The notes beneath the pieces were generated by a model that saw only the letters and a program-made list of their open reading frames with translations, was not told where the DNA came from and ran no database searches. Shown in pieces: positions 42,259-50,731 of a stretch of 64,000 nt of DNA (its first letter is position 1; the number at the start of each line of letters is the position of its first letter). The DNA is from an uncultured Ruminococcus sp. (lineage in GTDB: Bacteria > Bacillota > Clostridia > Oscillospirales > Ruminococcaceae), in the NCBI GenBank assembly GCA_934435205.1, contig CAKSAK010000003.1:405107-469106 (forward strand), in the 5' to 3' direction. The position numbers and the translations under genes are program-made.

Positions 42259-43350
42259 TTACATACTCATTTCAAATTCTTCTTCAAATTCGTCACATTC
42301 ACTTTCTGACGGCTCAATGTGTTCTTCGGGTACATTTTCGACTTGCGTGCTGTTGTCGCTTACAAGCTCGACACGTTGCTCACGGGCGGCTTGCCGCTCC
42401 AGCTCACGTTTTTCTTTCAGCTTTGCCCTTGCAGCAATTCCATCCTCAGGGTGCCGCCAGGCAATATCACCCTCAAGATGTTTCAGCAGATGTGTCCTGC
42501 AATTTTTGAATTCATCCCCTATCAGCCCCAGATTTAAAAGCCATACCCTAAAGCTGTACCGCATATTATCGCTTTGAGAAACGTGAGGAGAACAGTATTT
42601 CTTTGTCATTGCAGCATTTGAAATAGCAAGTGCCAAAACTATCTGACTTCTTACCTCTCCTGCGTGAAGAGAACCGTTGTAAGCTCTTATCTCATAATGT
42701 CCGTGCTGAAAAAAGCTGTGAAGATTGCAGATAACATATCGGCTGTTTGAATAATGCTGAAACTGCTCGCTCATTCTTCCGTGATACCAAAGCTGCTTTA
42801 TCGTTTCCATATCGTTAGGTTTCTTTTGGTTTATCTCTTTGATAAATTCCTTGTCCATTTTGCGACAGTAGCCTTCACGAGCGGTCGAAACCTGCAAAGC
42901 GTCCCACAGAAAATCTTCTTTGCTTGCGAAAATGTTCACAAGATTTCGTATCTGCTGCGGTGTATAATCGTCCGCCGAAATGTGAATGTGTGTACCTGCA
43001 CAATATCTCGGACCTGTTACTCCGCCTGCTTTTCTTAGCGATCTCACGACCTCCTGCAAAAGAGGAATGTCCTCATATCCCAGAACGGGAGAATTGAGTT
43101 CCACGCTGTATGATTTGGAAGCATGGTCTCCGTTTGCGTTGTAACAGTTGATACTTCCGTCATAAACTATCGCCCACTTTCTGTCCTTTGAGTCCGTCAC
43201 AACATATTTGTCATAGCTTCCGCCCTCATGTTCAACCTTTACGCCAACAGCTTTTGCAACAGCCTTTGCCGCTTGACTTCTTGTAAGTCCTGTCATTTCT
43301 ATCTCGATGCCGAACTTTCTTGTTTTTATGCCTTCAAAGTTTCCTGCCAA
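42259..43350 (-). CDS. Amidoligase family enzyme (COOH-amine ligase)
   Basis: The protein of about 363 residues shows the amidoligase pattern: RKFGIEIEMTGL near residue 12 (the glutamine-synthetase-like metal-binding Glu pair), a YSVELNSPVL segment near 80, and CAGTHIHISADDY near 118 with the HxHxS motif. These enzymes use ATP to join a carboxylate to an amine. A basic helical tail (AKLKEKRELERQAA) ends in an acidic stretch. I choose TTG 43350 as start since AAGGTGAT lies just upstream; another TTG at 43368 overlaps that site. It heads the amidoligase-GGCT unit. Confidence 0.82.
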   Translation of the reverse strand: MAGNFEGIKTRKFGIEIEMTGLTRSQAAKAVAKAVGVKVEHEGGSYDKYVVTDSKDRKWAIVYDGSINCYNANGDHASKSYSVELNSPVLGYEDIPLLQEVVRSLRKAGGVTGPRYCAGTHIHISADDYTPQQIRNLVNIFASKEDFLWDALQVSTAREGYCRKMDKEFIKEINQKKPNDMETIKQLWYHGRMSEQFQHYSNSRYVICNLHSFFQHGHYEIRAYNGSLHAGEVRSQIVLALAISNAAMTKKYCSPHVSQSDNMRYSFRVWLLNLGLIGDEFKNCRTHLLKHLEGDIAWRHPEDGIAARAKLKEKRELERQAAREQRVELVSDNSTQVENVPEEHIEPSESECDEFEEEFEMSM

Positions 43351-43579
43351 TTTATCACCTTCTTTCAAAATTTGCTGTTGATTTTTTCGAAGAATTATGA
43401 TATACTACACACAGAATACCTTGCTGACGCAAGGCGAGGGGTTTCCGCCCCTTTGCGAACTGTTCGTCCGCTGTGCTTATTGACGGTTTCGCAAAAATGC
43501 ACTTGCAAGCAAGCATTTTTGCTTCATGATATAATAATTACAGCAACAATCTTCACCCACTTTCATAGGAGGTCTTTAT

Positions 43580-43828
43580 ATGCCAAATATCAAACCTGTA
43601 TCCGATTTGAGAAACTACACTGAGATTCTCCGTGACATTGCAGTAGGCGAACCTGTTTTCCTCACTAAAAACGGAAGGGGTCGTTATGTTATTGTCGATA
43701 TGGAAGATTACGAGAATCAGCGTGCTGCTTTGAAACTGCTTTCTGAACTTGCCAATGCTGAAAAAACTGCGGAGGAAAAAGGCTGGCTTTCCGAAGAGGA
43801 AGCTGATGCCGCAATTGACAGCTTATGA
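43580..43828 (+). CDS. Phd/YefM-type antitoxin
   Basis: The 82-residue protein begins MPNIKPVSDLRNYTEILRDI and contains EPVFLTKNGRGRYVIVDMEDYE, the DNA-binding core of the Phd/YefM family. Such antitoxins neutralise Doc or RelE/YoeB toxins and repress their own promoter. No toxin gene follows; only a 32-codon frame overlaps its end. AGGAGG precedes the ATG. The upstream 43369-43579 stretch holds a palindromic GC-rich region and a hairpin (arms about 43493-43502 and 43515-43524) and AT-rich DNA with a TATAAT near 43530. Confidence 0.85.
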   Translation: MPNIKPVSDLRNYTEILRDIAVGEPVFLTKNGRGRYVIVDMEDYENQRAALKLLSELANAEKTAEEKGWLSEEEADAAIDSL

Positions 43829-43904
43829 TGAAACTGCGAATCTATCTGAGGCTTCACAAAAAATCATCGAACGTAATCGTGATGTTTATGAAAAGCTTAA
43901 ATAA
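43806..43904 (+). CDS. 32-residue protein overlapping the Phd antitoxin gene
   Basis: The frame starts with ATG 43806 inside the end of the antitoxin gene, in another reading frame, and stops with TAA at 43902. The product (MPQLTAYDETANLSEASQKI followed by IERNRDVYEKLK) looks like a regular helical peptide, not random translation, and ends right before a terminator. It is far too short for a RelE or Doc toxin. It may be a remnant or a small partner of the antitoxin; no family is claimed. Confidence 0.5.
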   Translation: MPQLTAYDETANLSEASQKIIERNRDVYEKLK

Positions 43905-43907
43905 CAT

Positions 43908-43938
43908 AAAAGCGGAAGCCGTATTGGTTTCCGCTTTT
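43908..43938 (+). terminator. Intrinsic terminator after the antitoxin unit
   Basis: A perfect 10-bp stem, AAAAGCGGAA with its complement (43908-43917 and 43929-43938), ends in TTTT and lies four bases after the small frame. Its A/T flanks let it also serve the convergent recombinase gene. Confidence 0.85.
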
Positions 43939-43944
43939 GTCATA

Positions 43945-45562
43945 TTATTCAATCTCCGCTCTGACCTCATATCCGCCCTTGAAAATTACAAGTATCTCAT
44001 TCTTGCTAAGCACTTTCACGCACTCAATCAGCTTTCGGATAAGCACATTATCAAACGTTTCCAACTCAAACTTTTCATTATCAATCAGCTCCATAATCTT
44101 ATCAAGCTTTTCCTGAGTTTCGGCAGAGGTCTTATTCTGTGATTTCAGCATAGCAAGTCTTTCACTCAAGCTTTGTTCTTCCTCATACAGCTTTTCAAAC
44201 TCGCTGTCCAGCTTGTCCTCGTCACAACCGCCTGCTGCTATCAGCCCGACTAAATCGTTTCTTGCTTGGTCTATCTCTTTCAGCCGTTTTTCTATTGCTA
44301 ATATTTCTTCCTGCCCATGACATTCAAGCACATTGCTGATATTCTCTTTTAAGATCTTTTCAACGTCGTTACCACAAGAGTAGTAGTTATTTATCGCTCG
44401 TATTATAGCTTTGTGGAGCTGTTCTTCCTTTATCGTGGGCGAATCGGGGCAATATCTTTTGCCGTGTTCCAGCCGGCTTATACACCGCCAAACAATTTGC
44501 TTTTTCCCTCTTGAAGTCCACGTTGTACGGCGGTAAGGCGTGCCGCATTTTCCGCAGATAAGCAGTTCCGTAAGTGCATATTTACTGCTGTATTTTCCTT
44601 GCTCGGTAGTAGTTTTATCGCTGATTTTACGCTTAGAACTTCGCCTTGCAAGCTCCTGCTGAACTCTATTGTATGTGTCACGGTCGATTATGGGGTCATG
44701 ATGATCTGTCACAAGATACATCGGGCGTTCGCCGTGATTTTTAACTATCTTGTGAGTGATACAATCTGAGGTAAAAGTCTTTTGCAGAAGTGCGTCTCCT
44801 ACATATTTTTCATTTTTCAAAATACTGCGGATAAAAGATTCGTTCCAGATTTTATTACCCATTGAGGTAAGAAGCTTTTTGCTTTCAAGAACATTTTTTA
44901 TACCTTTCATACTATAACCGTCAAGAAATAGTTTATATATCAGCTTTTCTGTTCCCGCCTCATCAGGAACGATCTCTGGTTTGCCATCTGCTCCCTTTTT
45001 GTAGCCCAGAAGATGTTTGTACTGAAAATTTACTTTTCCCTCTCTGTATGCTTTTTCTTTTCCCCAGAGTATGTTCTTACTGATAGATTCACTTTCGGCC
45101 TGTGCAAAACTTCCATACAAAGCTATCATAAATTCCGATGTCATAGTTAAGGTGTTTATGTTCTCTTTTTCAAAAATAACTCCGATACCCAAGTCTTTAA
45201 GTTGTCTGACATATTCAAGGCAATCGACGGTATTTCGGGCAAATCTTGATATTGACTTGGTAATTACAAGATCAATTTTTTTTGTTTCTGCACATACGAA
45301 TCATGCGGTTAAACTCGGTTCTTTTCTTTGTCTGAGTTCCGCTTATACCCTCGTCTGCAAATATCCCCGCAAGCGTCCATTCCTTTTTTCTGTTGATAAG
45401 ATCGGTGTAATATGCGATCTGGACCTGATAGCTGTTCTGCTGTTCTTCCTGAGCCGTAGATACTCGGCAGTATGCGGCAACTCTTAACTGGTGGTATTTC
45501 CTGCGACTTTCAGCTGTCTGCACTTTCGCAGGAATTATCATTACATTGGGTGCTGTGGACAT
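43945..45562 (-). pseudogene. Large serine recombinase, frameshifted in an A8 run
   Basis: The N-terminal frame (45562-45272) encodes the resolvase domain start with the catalytic Ser region RVAAYCRVSTAQEE and IFADEGISGTQTKKR. Near 45280 an A8 run shifts the frame; with seven A the reading continues as IDLVITKSISRFARNT into the second frame (from 45192), giving the rest of the catalytic domain (IGVIFEKENINTL), a recombinase domain, a zinc ribbon (LICGKCGTPYRR) and a coiled coil. The whole would be about 540 residues. Large serine recombinases integrate and excise mobile elements. The single-base change may be real or a homopolymer error. AAGGAG precedes the start. Confidence 0.85.
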
Positions 45563-46454
45563 TGTTTTCACTCCTTGACGTTTTGACTTTTTCAGTAATA
45601 TTCTTGATCCTTACTCCGTTGATAAGCTCGACCTCTATGGTACAAAAATGGCTTATCCAGATTCGTGAAACACACGCTTTGAATAAGCCGATATCGAGTA
45701 TATTTAATTGTTTGTTATTCTCAAGTAAATTACGTAGTTCTTCTGTTTTCTGCGGACTTTCATTGTAAGTGCAGCAGTCGTATTTCATTTCGGCAAGCCT
45801 GAAAATTTCAGCTTTAACTCTGTCAAAATCCACTTGCGGAGAATCTGTCATCTGATTGATCTCATTTTGCTTACGGACTATATCCGCAGTAGGTGAATAT
45901 GTGCTTATCTCGCCGCCCGATTCCAACAAACTCGGATTAGCTATTGCCGAGTTCAGAACAGTCAGAACTGCCCCTATTATCATTTGGTCTGTAAGCCTAT
46001 ATTCAAGCTTGTAACAATCGGGATTCCTGCAATCCCAATGCTCATACTTTGAATTGCCGCCTATCCGTGAAAGTCAGTGACCGCATTCGGAGCAGTATGT
46101 ACGGTTTCTGAGTTCCTGTAAATCATCGGATATTAAATTTAACCGAGTAGCTTTTCGTACTCGCTTTTCGTTAGCCTATTTGAAAATGTTTTCTGCAATT
46201 ATCTGTGGGTATGTATCATTGCCGAGATACTTTTCATTTTCGATAATACGCTTGACCATGTTTTTATTCCAATAGTCTGAATCCTCGGAATATCTAATGT
46301 TTTCATACTGCATCAGATTTGCTATTTCCGACAAGCTTTTTCCATTCAAGTATTCATCGAATATTGTAACAACAGCATATACCTCTTTCGGATTTGTAGT
46401 TATCTCGCCGTTCTTCATGCCGTATCCGAACGGGATTGTTCTGTTCTTTGGCAT
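45510..46454 (-). pseudogene. Serine-recombinase-like protein without catalytic domain, two in-frame stops
   Basis: From ATG 46454 (GGAGG upstream) the frame encodes a recombinase domain (PFGYGMKNGEITTNPKE, SLSEIANLMQ, IIENEKYLGND) without the N-terminal resolvase domain. It meets TAG at 46176-46178 and, in the same frame, TGA at 46074-46076, then continues through a zinc ribbon (RTYCSECGH before the TGA, YEHWDCRNPDCY after) and a coiled coil to 45510. The two stops fit C-to-T changes of CAG and CGA codons. The intact product of about 314 residues would be an accessory partner of the flanking recombinases, a known triplet arrangement in Clostridia elements. Confidence 0.8.
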
Positions 46455-46560
46455 AATCTCGCCTCCTTTCAGACTACAAGGATAGCACATTTTCTTTTGA
46501 AAAGCTATTACCAATAGCAACAAAGAAATGCCCTGCAATTTGGCATACGGGCATTAACGT

Positions 46561-48096
46561 CTATACCTTTTCTTTAAACTTCAATCCGCCTATCAAATGA
46601 AATTCAAGCTCGTGCTGATTTTTAACAACTATCTTATCCACAATGCTTTCAAACTCCAGTTCTTCAAACTCGGTCATAGGCTTTTCACGCTTTTCAAAGA
46701 AGTCTGTCAGCATTTCTATCTGATCCAGAGCCTCATCTTCATCGTCGGAACGTGTGAGCTTTTTTAGTTCAGATTGAAGTTTGCTTATTTTTACGTTAAG
46801 TTCATTTGTCTGCTCAATATACTTAGCCTCGTCAAGAAACCCCTTAGTTTTTAACCTTGCAAGAACGTGAGTTTGTTCCCTTAGCTTAGCTACTTCTTTG
46901 TGTATATCCATAACCTGAGTTTTACCGCTGAATTTTCTGAGTTTTAGATCCTGTAAAGCTATTTTTAGAGGCAGGAGAATTTGCTTGTAATTGTTCAGCA
47001 GTTTATTATGCAGTCTGATGGAAGCTGAATAAATATCGCTTTCAACAATAATGCCGTTTTCACAATCCGCTGCATAAATATCGTGTGTCCGGCACAGCCA
47101 AAATGCTCCGCTTCTGCGGTTTCTGCGTTTGTATGTCGCACCGCATTTTCCGCAGAACACTTTTTTGCTTAATGGATAGACGTTGGTTTCAAAATCTCTG
47201 TGACGAGATTTCAGCAGCTTTTGTACCGCATAAAAGGTTTCTTTATCAACTATTTGCTGGTTTACCCCAGTTGCACAGTATTTCTGCTTTTCGCCGTAAT
47301 TCCTTTTTTTAATATGCGGAAGAGTTTCGGTAACATAGCTTTTCTGAAACATAGCGTTTCCTATATATCTGTCGTTTTTAAGCATATATCGTATATTATC
47401 CGCTTTCCACAAAACGGCTTGTTTACTGCTTGACAAATTCATGCCGTTTAGCATATCCGCTATTGCTTTCAGTCCATAACCGCTTATGTACCATTCAAAG
47501 ATCTGTCTGACTATCAGCGCTTGATTTTCTTCAATTTCCAAATCACCGTTTACCTTTTTAAATCCAAACGGCGGAGTAGCATTCTTATACGTCCCGTTCT
47601 GCATACGCTTTTGAACAGACCACCGCATATTCTGAGAAATAGAAGTGGACTCCTCCTGTGCCAGACCACCCATAATGGTTATCATCATTTCATCGCTAAG
47701 CTTTGCGGTATCAATGTTTTCTTTCTCAAAGAACACGGTTATTCCAAGGCTTTTAAGCTCCCTTATGTTCTTCAGGCAGTCCTTTGTGTTTCTTGCGAAT
47801 CGGCTGATAGACTTTGTATATATCCTGTCTATCTTGCCTTTCCGGCAGTCGCTTATCATTCGCTGAAATTCATCACGCTTGTCCTCACGAGTACCTGTTA
47901 TTCCCTCATCTGCATATATGTCAACAAGCTGTTCTCTGTCAGACTTTTCAAAAGCTTTCTCGTAATATCTTGTCTGAGCCATAAAGGAATTGAGCTGATC
48001 TTCGGAATCGCTTGATACTCGGCAATATGCGGCACAACGGATCTTTGTGTTTTGTTCTGCTGCTATGGTTGGCTGTATCACAGTTACAGTTGGCAT
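46561..48096 (-). CDS. Large serine recombinase, intact
   Basis: The 511-residue protein has a complete resolvase domain (catalytic Ser in CAAYCRVSSDSEDQ near residue 28, IYADEGITGTREDKRDEF, SRFARNTKDC), a recombinase domain (PPFGFKKVNGDLEIEE), a zinc ribbon (KVFCGKCGATYKRR) and a C-terminal coiled coil. It should cut and join att sites of an integrative element. It heads the run of three recombinase genes and is the only intact one. The start ATG 48096 follows AACGGAGG. An 8-bp inverted repeat lies 26 bases upstream of the start. Confidence 0.92.
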   Translation of the reverse strand: MPTVTVIQPTIAAEQNTKIRCAAYCRVSSDSEDQLNSFMAQTRYYEKAFEKSDREQLVDIYADEGITGTREDKRDEFQRMISDCRKGKIDRIYTKSISRFARNTKDCLKNIRELKSLGITVFFEKENIDTAKLSDEMMITIMGGLAQEESTSISQNMRWSVQKRMQNGTYKNATPPFGFKKVNGDLEIEENQALIVRQIFEWYISGYGLKAIADMLNGMNLSSSKQAVLWKADNIRYMLKNDRYIGNAMFQKSYVTETLPHIKKRNYGEKQKYCATGVNQQIVDKETFYAVQKLLKSRHRDFETNVYPLSKKVFCGKCGATYKRRNRRSGAFWLCRTHDIYAADCENGIIVESDIYSASIRLHNKLLNNYKQILLPLKIALQDLKLRKFSGKTQVMDIHKEVAKLREQTHVLARLKTKGFLDEAKYIEQTNELNVKISKLQSELKKLTRSDDEDEALDQIEMLTDFFEKREKPMTEFEELEFESIVDKIVVKNQHELEFHLIGGLKFKEKV

Positions 48097-48121
48097 ATTC
48101 TCACCTCCGTTTTACCAACAA

Positions 48122-48152
48122 TGATACCACAAATCTTTATGGAATGGTATCA
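48122..48152. other. Inverted repeat upstream of the recombinase genes
   Basis: TGATACCA (48122-48129) and TGGTATCA (48145-48152) form a perfect 8-bp inverted repeat with a 15-base spacer, just upstream of the first recombinase gene. It may be an operator or a recombinase-binding site. Confidence 0.5.
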
Positions 48153-48167
48153 CTATACTTGATAAAA

Positions 48168-48287
48168 TTACTTATCCGAATCTGTGCAGTTTTCACGCTT
48201 GTCGGCTTGTCCTGCGGCTATGCATAAGCTCATTATTGTTACGCCGACTGTGCCACCGACGAATAAGCCAATCACGAAGCCTAACAT
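48168..48287 (-). CDS. DUF3789-like small membrane protein, 39 aa
   Basis: ATG 48287 with GGAGTGAG upstream opens a 39-codon frame to TAA at 48168. The product begins MLGFVIGLFVGGTVGVTIMS, a single membrane helix, and continues CIAAGQADKRE. This pattern matches the DUF3789 family found on Clostridia mobile elements. Its function is not known. It follows the 53-residue gene by 12 bases. Confidence 0.75.
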   Translation of the reverse strand: MLGFVIGLFVGGTVGVTIMSLCIAAGQADKRENCTDSDK

Positions 48288-48299
48288 CTTTCTCACTCC

Positions 48300-48461
48300 T
48301 TACGCCACTTCCTTTGAAGACGGATAGTTTCTGTGTATGTAGTCTAAAACAACTGCCAAATACCTTTCTTTCGCTGATTCATCGAAATCTCTGAATTGTT
48401 TTTCTATGAAAATCTTCGCCTGACTTTCGAGAATTTCCGCCATACCGTACTTTGTCATCAT
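48300..48461 (-). CDS. Small element protein, 53 aa
   Basis: ATG 48461 behind AAAGGCGG opens a frame of 53 codons to TAA at 48300. The product begins MMTKYGMAEILESQ and is helical and soluble, with YLAVVLDYIHRNYPSSKEVA at the end. No family is claimed. It overlaps the preceding 114-residue gene by four bases, which shows coupling, and is followed by the DUF3789 gene. Confidence 0.6.
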   Translation of the reverse strand: MMTKYGMAEILESQAKIFIEKQFRDFDESAKERYLAVVLDYIHRNYPSSKEVA

Positions 48462-48802
48462 ATTTTTCCGCCTTTCTTTCTACAACTTTTGGTGCATAAT
48501 ATTTTACCCGATTCCGTATTTGACCATACGCACTTTCGGCACTCTTCTCCTTTGACATAAATATTTTTTCCGGGGTCATTAAGAAACCTTCTGCGGATCC
48601 TTTCCCAATCGGCAATATATTTTTGATCAAACAAATTCTCTTCCTCCAATCTTTTTATATACAACTCAAATGCAGAAAAAGCTTCTGCACTTGAGTTATA
48701 TCCGCACCGTGAGATATGCGGTGCGGAATAACGTAAATTCGTTTTGCCTTCGTCCGATTCAAGTTTGTTTCGGACGTTTTCCGTGATATTTGTTCTCAAC
48801 AA
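48458..48802 (-). CDS. Small protein with a C-terminal Cys cluster, 114 aa
   Basis: The 114-residue product has a helical body (AFELYIKRLEEENLFDQKY) and a C-terminal Cys cluster, EECRKCVWS and ILCTKSCRKK, that could bind a metal. No known domain was recognised. It is the first of three overlapping or closely spaced small genes upstream of the recombinases, which suggests a role in control or transfer of the element. Confidence 0.55.
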   Translation of the reverse strand: MLRTNITENVRNKLESDEGKTNLRYSAPHISRCGYNSSAEAFSAFELYIKRLEEENLFDQKYIADWERIRRRFLNDPGKNIYVKGEECRKCVWSNTESGKILCTKSCRKKGGKI

Positions 48803-49131
48803 CCGCCACGGCGGAACTCTGCAGGCGATCGACAGCGTATTTATCTCATGGGCGTCTCACCCGCTCTATTGGCCCTCATTGGGAAGTATCATTATCCTCA
48901 CACGTTTCATCGCCTACTTTGGATGCTGTCCAAAGGTCTGAACGTCATATTTATCGCTCTCTCATCTGAGGTCATGGCGTATGGTTCATGCGGCTGCCGA
49001 GATTTCATACCGGCCGTGTGATTAACGTACCTGCAGAGTTGATATTCATTTTTCAAGATGCTTAAGAAGATATTTTATTCCTCTTACACTTGTATAGGGT
49101 AAGAAAACGGGGTTTTAACAACCATTTTTCC
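48803..49131. other. Intergenic stretch without recognised gene
   Basis: This 329-bp stretch lies between the sigma-like gene and the small element genes. It starts with a tight GC-rich palindrome (CCGCC/GGCGG near 48803) and is unusually GC-rich and T-rich in parts compared with its flanks. I see no ribosome site with a convincing frame, no tRNA and no clear promoter. It could hold a regulatory RNA of the element. Confidence 0.4.
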
Positions 49132-49548
49132 TTAAGATTTTAAAAGTTTGTTAAGTATACACAAAATCCGCTCTTTCTTTTTGTGTATATTTTGCTGAGT
49201 TGTTTTTAATTCATCTGCACACTCACGTTCGGTCATACCCTTGTAGAAAATCATTTCGATAAGCTCTCTGTCTTTTGTCGGAAGCGTATTCAGAGCCTTT
49301 TTCACACTTGCCACAGCAGCGTATTTTTCAACCGGGCTTTCTTCAACAAACTCATGAAAATTCTCAAAAGCTCCGTCAATACTGCCTTTGAGCATTGAAA
49401 ACTGTATCTCGTGGTCGAAAAATGACCTATCGTTATTTTTAATTGCCCAACCGGTTTGCCTGTAATTCATGTATACCTCATCGTTAACTTCGATTTCAAC
49501 GTATTTCTTGGTTATTGTGTCATAAACACACAATGTGTTTTTACTCAT
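49132..49548 (-). CDS. Sigma-70 region 4-like regulator of a mobile element
   Basis: The 138-residue protein ends in a helix-turn-helix region like sigma-70 region 4: KKALNTLPTKDRELIEMIFY, then KGMTERECADELKTTQQNIH. The N-terminal half (VYDTITKKYVEIEVNDEVY) is typical of small sigma-like proteins of Clostridia transposons that lie next to serine recombinases. It probably controls element genes, perhaps excision. GGAGG precedes ATG 49548. A hairpin (49561-49569 with 49580-49588) lies just upstream. Confidence 0.8.
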   Translation of the reverse strand: MSKNTLCVYDTITKKYVEIEVNDEVYMNYRQTGWAIKNNDRSFFDHEIQFSMLKGSIDGAFENFHEFVEESPVEKYAAVASVKKALNTLPTKDRELIEMIFYKGMTERECADELKTTQQNIHKKKERILCILNKLLKS

Positions 49549-49690
49549 TTTTATTCCTCCGTTTTGATTTTTGTTTTTGAATCAAAACGAAGGCTATGGG
49601 TATTTGGCAATTAAGCATTGCCATATCTTAAAAATGGGCATAAAAACAGACCTTTCTGCTTTTAAAACAAAAAGGTCTGAAAAGAAAAAG

Positions 49691-49730
49691 GAGTATAACT
49701 TTCGGCTTTAAAAGCTTTTGTTATACTCCA
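49691..49730 (-). terminator. Intrinsic terminator of the toxin-locus tail genes
   Basis: A perfect 10-bp stem (49691-49700 with 49721-49730) is followed on the minus strand by TTTTT. It lies downstream of the gene ending at 49759. A second inverted repeat (49647-49655 with 49671-49679) follows. Confidence 0.8.
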
Positions 49731-49758
49731 GGATTGTTTCAATTATATTATCAAACTA

Positions 49759-50088
49759 TTATATTAATGACTTAATAAATTCTTGTAAAAAGCCGCCAGC
49801 TGTTGTAGCAAATGTTCCTGTAAAAAAAGTACCCATATTTTCCATAACGTATCTTTTTAAACCAACAGAGTCACTTTTTTCTGCTAATCTTTTTGCTTTT
49901 ATGGCACAATTACGTTCGCTTCTAACATTTGAATTCATAATGATTTCATCCATACAATCAACAAAATCATCTAAAGAATATTTTGATATAGAATTATTTT
50001 CTCCATTGATTATCCCGTTATTGTCGCCTACATTTGAACCATTTAATATGCCGCCATCTATTTGACAACCTTTAAAATTTAATTCCAT
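49759..50088 (-). CDS. Unknown protein with N-terminal CQI-GG-L motif, 109 aa
   Basis: The 109-residue product begins MELNFKGCQIDGGILNGSNV, a Gly/Asn-rich start, followed by a helical body (LDDFVDCMDEIIMNS, CAIKAKRLAEKSD) and a hydrophobic C-terminus (TFFTGTFATTAGGFL). No family was recognised. Its first residues resemble the last residues of the protein encoded just upstream. It may be an immunity or accessory protein of the polymorphic-toxin locus. Confidence 0.55.
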   Translation of the reverse strand: MELNFKGCQIDGGILNGSNVGDNNGIINGENNSISKYSLDDFVDCMDEIIMNSNVRSERNCAIKAKRLAEKSDSVGLKRYVMENMGTFFTGTFATTAGGFLQEFIKSLI

Positions 50089-50101
50089 ATTAATTACACC
50101 T

Positions 50102-50566
50102 TTATCTTTCTATCAAATTACTATTATGCAAAACCCCACCGCTTATTTGACATTTGTCAAAGCTTATAGAATATGTAGTTTGATTTTTTTCTTTTATACT
50201 TCCGAGCATAGCATTTACTACTTTATTAAGAAATGCTCTATCCTTACAATTAAAATACAATGTGCTTCCGGAATTTAACGATATTGCAAGATTATCTCCA
50301 CGATTTGAATTATAAACCAATACCGCAATCAACCAGATTATAGCAACAACTAAAAGCAGTATTCCAATTGAGCCTTCCTGCATCAAGTATATTCCTACTA
50401 CTCCCAAAATAATAGCTATCAACCATGATTTATTTGCCGGAATAGGACAAATTGAAATCATTGATATGTTATCTGTACATATGAATGATTCTCCATACCT
50501 TATTACATTTTTATCCACCGTTATTGATGGAACATTGATTTGTTCGTTTTTCTTTACTGATGACAT
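50102..50566 (-). CDS. DUF6232-like membrane protein
   Basis: The protein of 154 residues has an N-terminal beta region (VPSITVDKNVIRYGESFICT), two adjacent membrane helices (about residues 45-85, SWLIAIILGVVGIY and ILLLVVAIIWLIAV) and a beta-rich end. This plan resembles the DUF6232 family. The tail FDKCQISGGVLHNSNLIER is similar to the N-terminus of the next protein. I start at ATG 50566; the longer ATG 50599 lacks a better site. Its role is unknown; DUF6232 genes are often near toxin or effector loci. Confidence 0.6.
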   Translation of the reverse strand: MSSVKKNEQINVPSITVDKNVIRYGESFICTDNISMISICPIPANKSWLIAIILGVVGIYLMQEGSIGILLLVVAIIWLIAVLVYNSNRGDNLAISLNSGSTLYFNCKDRAFLNKVVNAMLGSIKEKNQTTYSISFDKCQISGGVLHNSNLIER

Positions 50567-50731
50567 AGTGACCACACTCCAAATAATTTCTAAAGGCAAT
50601 AACGCCTCTACTATATATTATACAACTTTTTTCAACATTTATTTTACTTATGGTATGAACCACATAGTTTTCGGGTATAAAAAGAACAGCGGATTGCTCC
50701 GCTGCCCCGTGAAAAAGCATAAACTTTATCA

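Noticed and set aside
43390..43560. Riboswitch or attenuator upstream of the Phd antitoxin
   Set aside because: GC-rich palindromes and a hairpin are present, but no known riboswitch core was recognised; they may be antitoxin operators.
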